From NCBI GenBank assembly GCA_028583405.1, contig CM053253.1, forward strand, positions 8,390,219 through 8,454,218: 64,000 nucleotides of DNA, given 5' to 3'. A program made the translations under genes and the position numbers. The stretch is from Pogonophryne albipinna. Lineage: Eukaryota > Chordata > Actinopteri > Perciformes > Artedidraconidae. Below, in pieces: positions 59,218 through 64,000 of the stretch; within the stretch, counting starts at the first letter, position 1, and every line of letters begins with the position of its first letter. Below the pieces are notes generated by a model, which did not search any database, had not been told where the DNA came from, and saw only the letters and a program-made list of their open reading frames with translations.

Positions 59218-59219
59218 CT

Positions 59220-59304
<85 letters not shown>
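59151..59304. repeat. Compound (CT)n-(CA)n microsatellite
   Basis: About 63 bp of CT, the spacer ctactc, then about 86 bp of CA. Confidence 0.97.
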
Positions 59305-59307
<3 letters not shown>

Positions 59308-59309
59308 GC

Positions 59310-62300
59310 CCACACACCCTTTCCGAACATCCCAAGCCTCCACAGGAGTTTCCTCCTTGTTGCTCACATTCCTGTCAGTTACCTCAGCAACACACACCCC
59401 GAGTACAGTAAATGACCCGGTGTAGGAAAACACACACACTCTACACACCACACGCTATGCTCAGTTTGGCTTTTACAGCCCAGTTAAGGCACCTACAATA
59501 ATCTGTTAATTGAATCTTATTGAAAAAAAACAAGAGAAAAGTTAGGAAAAAAGAGGGACAAACAGCCGGGAAGGAACAAGGGAAAGATCGGGTAAAAAGA
59601 TAAGACAGATCAGAAACGCATAATAAAGACAATAATTAAGTAATTTGTTAGAGAAAGGGAAATAGGAAAGGGATAGAATATGTGTACAAATTAGTAAATG
59701 TGATGACAAGATAATGTATGAGTTAAAATTACGAGAGAAAAAAGTTAGAGGTAAATATGATGATGGGTAAATTGGATAAAAATACAAGAAGGGTTTGATG
59801 AAAGCGAAGGAGATGGAGTGACATTTTTAAGATGGAGTTAAAGATTCTAAATTGGTATTAAAAAGAAAATAAACAGAAACAAAACAAAGATGATTCAAAC
59901 TAAGAGTGACGAAGCAAAGGAAGAATGGGTAGAAAAAGGAAAGGTGAGATGAAATGAACTTCAAAGGAAAACAGGATGACAAATATAACGGTGGCAGGAA
60001 GAGATGGAGAGAGGGTACGACAGAAAGAATCAAGAGTCAGGAATCAAACTCGTGGGAAAGAGAAGAGAAAAGCAGAAAAACAGAAAATTACAGTGGCTTG
60101 GGGGCTGAGAATAAAACAAGGCCAACTGACACAAAAAAGAGAAGAAATCAGACTGTCAGAGAAGACAGCATAAGGGAACAGTTTTTCCTTGTTCTAAATG
60201 TTTTCTTTTGAGTCCGTCAGCGGTTTGTTATGGGGGGGGGGCTGTCCCACCGAGCCAAACTCGTTTAGCGTTGGATCTGAACCCTGAGAGGACAGAAGCA
60301 GAGCAGATCACAGAGACTATACAGCATCACACAAACACTGAGGTGATTGTCTTTCTGTCTAACCCAAGTTTTTTCATCTTTTCCTCCTTTTCCCAGCCAT
60401 CTTCCTCATTTTCATCCAAGACATGAAGAGCAGATTTCATGCTTTCACTGCTGAAATTGTACAACTGTTTACACGGCAAAGACTGCGTTTGTTCTGGAAG
60501 ATGCTCCTAATTTTGTAGGTATGATTATGAATATGGACGTCATCTTCCTTCAAACAGTAGCTATGGCTTCTTGGCTTCAATAATAAAGAATAACCACAGA
60601 AAATGGCAATAAAATGAGAAGAACAAACCTACAAGTACCACATTTAACCGCCTGTAGCTACCAGAAGCAACACATTGGTGTCAACCTTAATGTATCATGT
60701 TAACAAATATGTGATTGCCCAATATCAATAGAATGATGAGAAACAAGATGGCATTTTTGTTGAATTATCAGGACAGTATTATTAGGGCAGTCTTAGCACC
60801 AAATGACAAACTGTGAGCCAGAATGGCCTGTTAATGTTGCATGAGTTTTTGGGGTTGCAGCCCTGGGCTCATTATGGTGTATATGGCTCTCGGACAAACA
60901 TCAGGCCAGAATTATGCCAGTGGATATGGTATGAGTAAAGTGTGCTTTATTGATATGAAAATCACATTGAATGGAAATATTCTGGAGGGTTTGTGTGCCT
61001 CGTCACACACATATCCTCAGCCTGATGAGGTGTCTGTATGGGATCTTCTCTAGAGATGCAACATTAAGATCTGTGCGTTTTCTCAGTGGCCCAAAGAGGA
61101 GATTTAAAGGCGGACGACTATTAGAAAAGTAGCAGGAAGGAGCTATGACTGCAAACAGGACGTCTTCAAGGTGATCAATCAAACTACTAAAACTAAACTA
61201 ACTCAGTGTGTTATCTAGATTTATTCGTATTTCATCAGACAATATTATATATAGTTTGGTTGTCAAGCTTTCCGACGTGAATGTGCCAGACTAAATCTCT
61301 TAAGCTATAACAGAAAATGGCTATCTTTTTAGTTTCATTCAGCCGAACGTGTTGCTCCAGAGACTTGCACCCAAAAGGAAACTTTTAAAGAGTTTATTTT
61401 GCAACATTATTTTATAAAACAGAATGGATCCATTTACAGCAAACCCACATTTCTCCAACACAAACACAAACAAAACCATTTTCTACAGAAAATATATAAA
61501 GGATCGCTGGCAGACAGATTTAGAAGCATCGCAGTGACACTTCTGGGAAAATCCTGGTTTTAATTTGTCGTTCTTTGTTTTAATCACAACATCTTGGGTG
61601 TTTTTTTTCTTCAGATAATTATTACCAAAAGCCCCAGTTATTGCACGACTCCAAAAAACGCCTGTCTCTCTGATGTTCTTTGTGTGTCACAGTCAATTAA
61701 AATGGAAACAAGACTCTGTTTAGTGTCGACAGAGAAGAATGTCTAATGCAGATTTTTTTAATACTCAGCTTGAACTGCTGCTTCTCTGTGGCTCCTTCCT
61801 TTAGAGACATTTTTGGGGAAATCCACTCTGTTTCAACAAATAGTGGCCACAAGGAACAGTGTGGTAAATATAACTGGTTTCACTCTTCAAGATAAAGGAT
61901 CTTGTTCTACTGTTTCATGTGAAAAAAAGAGAATTGTCTGTAGTCTAATGCAGAACAGATGCATAAAACCTTGAAGAGAGCCTTCTGTTCTTAACTCCCA
62001 CTGTATACACAAATATTAAAAGATGGATGCTACATAAACACATACAGAGAGACCTCTACAGTGGCTACAACTTTTATTTATTTTTTATTTTTCAGCACAA
62101 AATCACAAATTCATGTTAATATCCAGCCGGTAACATTGGTGTGAGAGGGCTTGCTAAAGTCACTGTAGAGCAAAGTGAAACATGAAAGATAAATAAAAAT
62201 CCTCGCAATAAAATATTTTCTTTGAAAGCAAGTATGCAACATTACGGTTTAAAAAAGAAAAGAAAACACACTGTCCAAGGGTTTTGTATTCAAAGCATCT

Positions 62301-64000
62301 ATTAATTAAGGAATAGCAACATTGAGAAATATGCTTATTTACTTTCTTTCCAAGACAGTAAGCAGTGGAAAACAGTTAGCCTGGATCAGTTCAAACCGTT
62401 TAATTAAAGAACAAACAGGAAGGTGCAATTGACATGTTCTGTTCTACGGAGAGATATGTTAGCTGGTATTATACTAAAGAAGTTAGTTGGCAGACCTTTT
62501 CATTTTGAAGAAACTTAGCTAGCTGTTTACACCTGATAGCTATCTTTATGCTAAGCTAGGCTAATCACCTCCTGGCTTTAGCTCGGTATTTAACACGCAC
62601 AAGAGCGGTATCAATTTTCAAATTTAGAAAGCAAATAAAATGTCAACTTATTCCGTAAAGACAAATTCATAAAACATAATCTAGTGTATTAAAACAAAAC
62701 AAACACAGTCCTTTCTGTACAAAACTTAAAATTATGGACATTGTGATCTTTTATAAGTAGTGTTCCTTCTATACAGCTAAGACATTAAACCCAGTGCAAA
62801 GAGAACATTTCATAGTCTCAATTTCTCCTTCACATACTGCCAAAAGGCACAGCATCTATATATATACAGTAAAAGGCTACATATAAAAAACGTTACCAAT
62901 AAATCAAAATACCTTACATGTTAAAATAAATGAAGATGCATTGATTGGAGAATATCAAGACCTTAGACCTGATGAGTTAAAAAGTAAAGCTGCTTCCAAT
63001 CCCACCAGATGTATTCAAATGGCACTTCATTTGTAAAACACAATATTTGTATTTATAGATTAAATTACACTTTTTAACATTTAAAAAAAGGCATTTTGTC
63101 AAAACAATTGATTTGCATGTTATACCAGTGATGCTAACTGGTTAAAAGGAATAATCTTGGAATCATCAACATTGTGGTGCTTGCCATGGAGCAAAGCAAT
63201 TTAAGACTTGGAGATTTTGGCATGGATTTTAACTTGAGGCCCTGTCATGGAAGGAGACAGAGAGGGAATGGCATATATCACGGTCAGAAAATACCCGACT
63301 CGGCTTGTAAAACACACTGAAAGTTTGTGGGAGACATCAGTGGTCTGCTCTGTGTCCGTGGCCAAGGCTTTCCCGAAAACGCTGGGAGATATGTGGAGGC
63401 TGGACCAAGTCTCTTTCCAGTCTTTTTCTCTCTGTCCATCTCCCACATTTCTTCTTTACTGTCTTCACATTCCCATTTCAAAATTGAGATGATAAACCTA
63501 AACTCTATGAAGTTCAGTGGAGATGAATATCTGTCTGGTCCTGAGATGAAATATAAAAAATATGAGATGATCTTGAAATTCCGACTTGTCTGATGATTAG
63601 AGTTCACACTAGAGTGCAATTAAATAAATCACGTTGCTTGCATAATCTTCATGTAGTAAGTAGAGTGTCACCAGAAAGGGTAAAGAGAAACAAAAGCCAT
63701 GAAACAGGAAATAGAAAGTAGGCACTTCAACTAAGACAAGCACTTGTTGATATACAGCCCTGAATCCTTCAGACTTTCAAATAATTTAGCCTACATGTCT
63801 TACATGTATTTAGCTATTGATAAAGGCTCCAGTATTTTAGCATTACACATGCTAACACAGACCGAGCACTTCTGATAAGTAAGTGAAAACACAATGCTCT
63901 TTAAGGTGCCTTCTGTTTACTGTATGTAAGTACTGTAGGCCTCTTTTGTAATTGGTTAACATACTAAACCTCCCAGACGTTAACTAGTTGCACAAGCCTG
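59310..64000. other. No gene read to the window end
   Basis: 59520-60180 is strongly purine-rich on the plus strand; the rest is AT-rich unique DNA. A possible terminal exon on the minus strand near 63241 was considered and rejected. No transposon with clear ends was seen. Confidence 0.4.

Noticed and set aside
59520..60180. Purine-rich 660-bp stretch with several open frames on both strands
   Set aside because: The composition bias alone lengthens open frames; no motif or splice signal supports a gene.
63201..63446. Possible terminal exon of a minus-strand gene (acceptor before 63241, stop at 63203, long AT-rich 3' region down to about 61393)
   Set aside because: The acceptor is good but the coding part is only about 13 codons with no recognisable motif, and AATAAA is frequent by chance in AT-rich DNA.

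Overview
This window is nuclear DNA from a vertebrate, almost certainly a ray-finned (teleost) fish. The reasons are the intron-bearing C-type lectin gene of the ladderlectin / type II antifreeze-like kind, teleost L2-type LINE tails, several fish Tc1 elements, hAT, PIF/Harbinger-like and TTAA-flanked MITEs, solo LTRs, and many long (CA/GT)n arrays. Nothing bacterial or phage-like is present: the long open frames are mostly microsatellites or broken transposons.

Only one host gene can be read with confidence. It is a secreted C-type lectin on the minus strand (coding exons between 8271 and 6718; TATA box near 8565; polyadenylation signal near 6622). It has one non-coding and six coding exons that splice in frame to 163 residues: signal peptide, short acidic linker, and a complete lectin domain with QPN and a VND in place of WND. 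A fragment of a C48 (Ulp1/SENP-like) protease near 27.96-28.32 kb is broken and probably transposon-derived.

Layout. 0-4.3 kb: Tc1 end, a hAT-like element carrying an L2 insertion, and a foldback-like element with 20-bp tandem repeats. 4.3-8.6 kb: unique sequence, a small minisatellite, and the lectin gene. 8.9-11.8 kb: an antisense LINE split by a solo LTR that itself holds a MITE. 13.2-21.9 kb: a dense block of nested transposons whose insertion order can be read from their target-site duplications (TSDs). 21.9-28.6 kb: mostly unique, AT-rich sequence. 28.6-31.2 kb: a SINE, an L2 copy, the remnant of a MADF-protein DNA transposon, and a 33-bp minisatellite. 35.9-41 kb: a second transposon block (MITE with a 47-bp palindrome, a hAT with an exact 8-bp TSD, two Tc1 elements, one holding two MITEs). 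41-64 kb: largely intronic or intergenic-looking DNA with a few dispersed repeats and most of the long dinucleotide arrays.

The most informative content is the stratigraphy of nested elements: joining sequence across an insertion restores either the older element's target duplication or its reading frame. No novel functional system was found; the best leads are these nests, a MITE family linked to a MADF-encoding parent, two tRNA-derived remnants, and the lectin with altered sugar-binding motifs.
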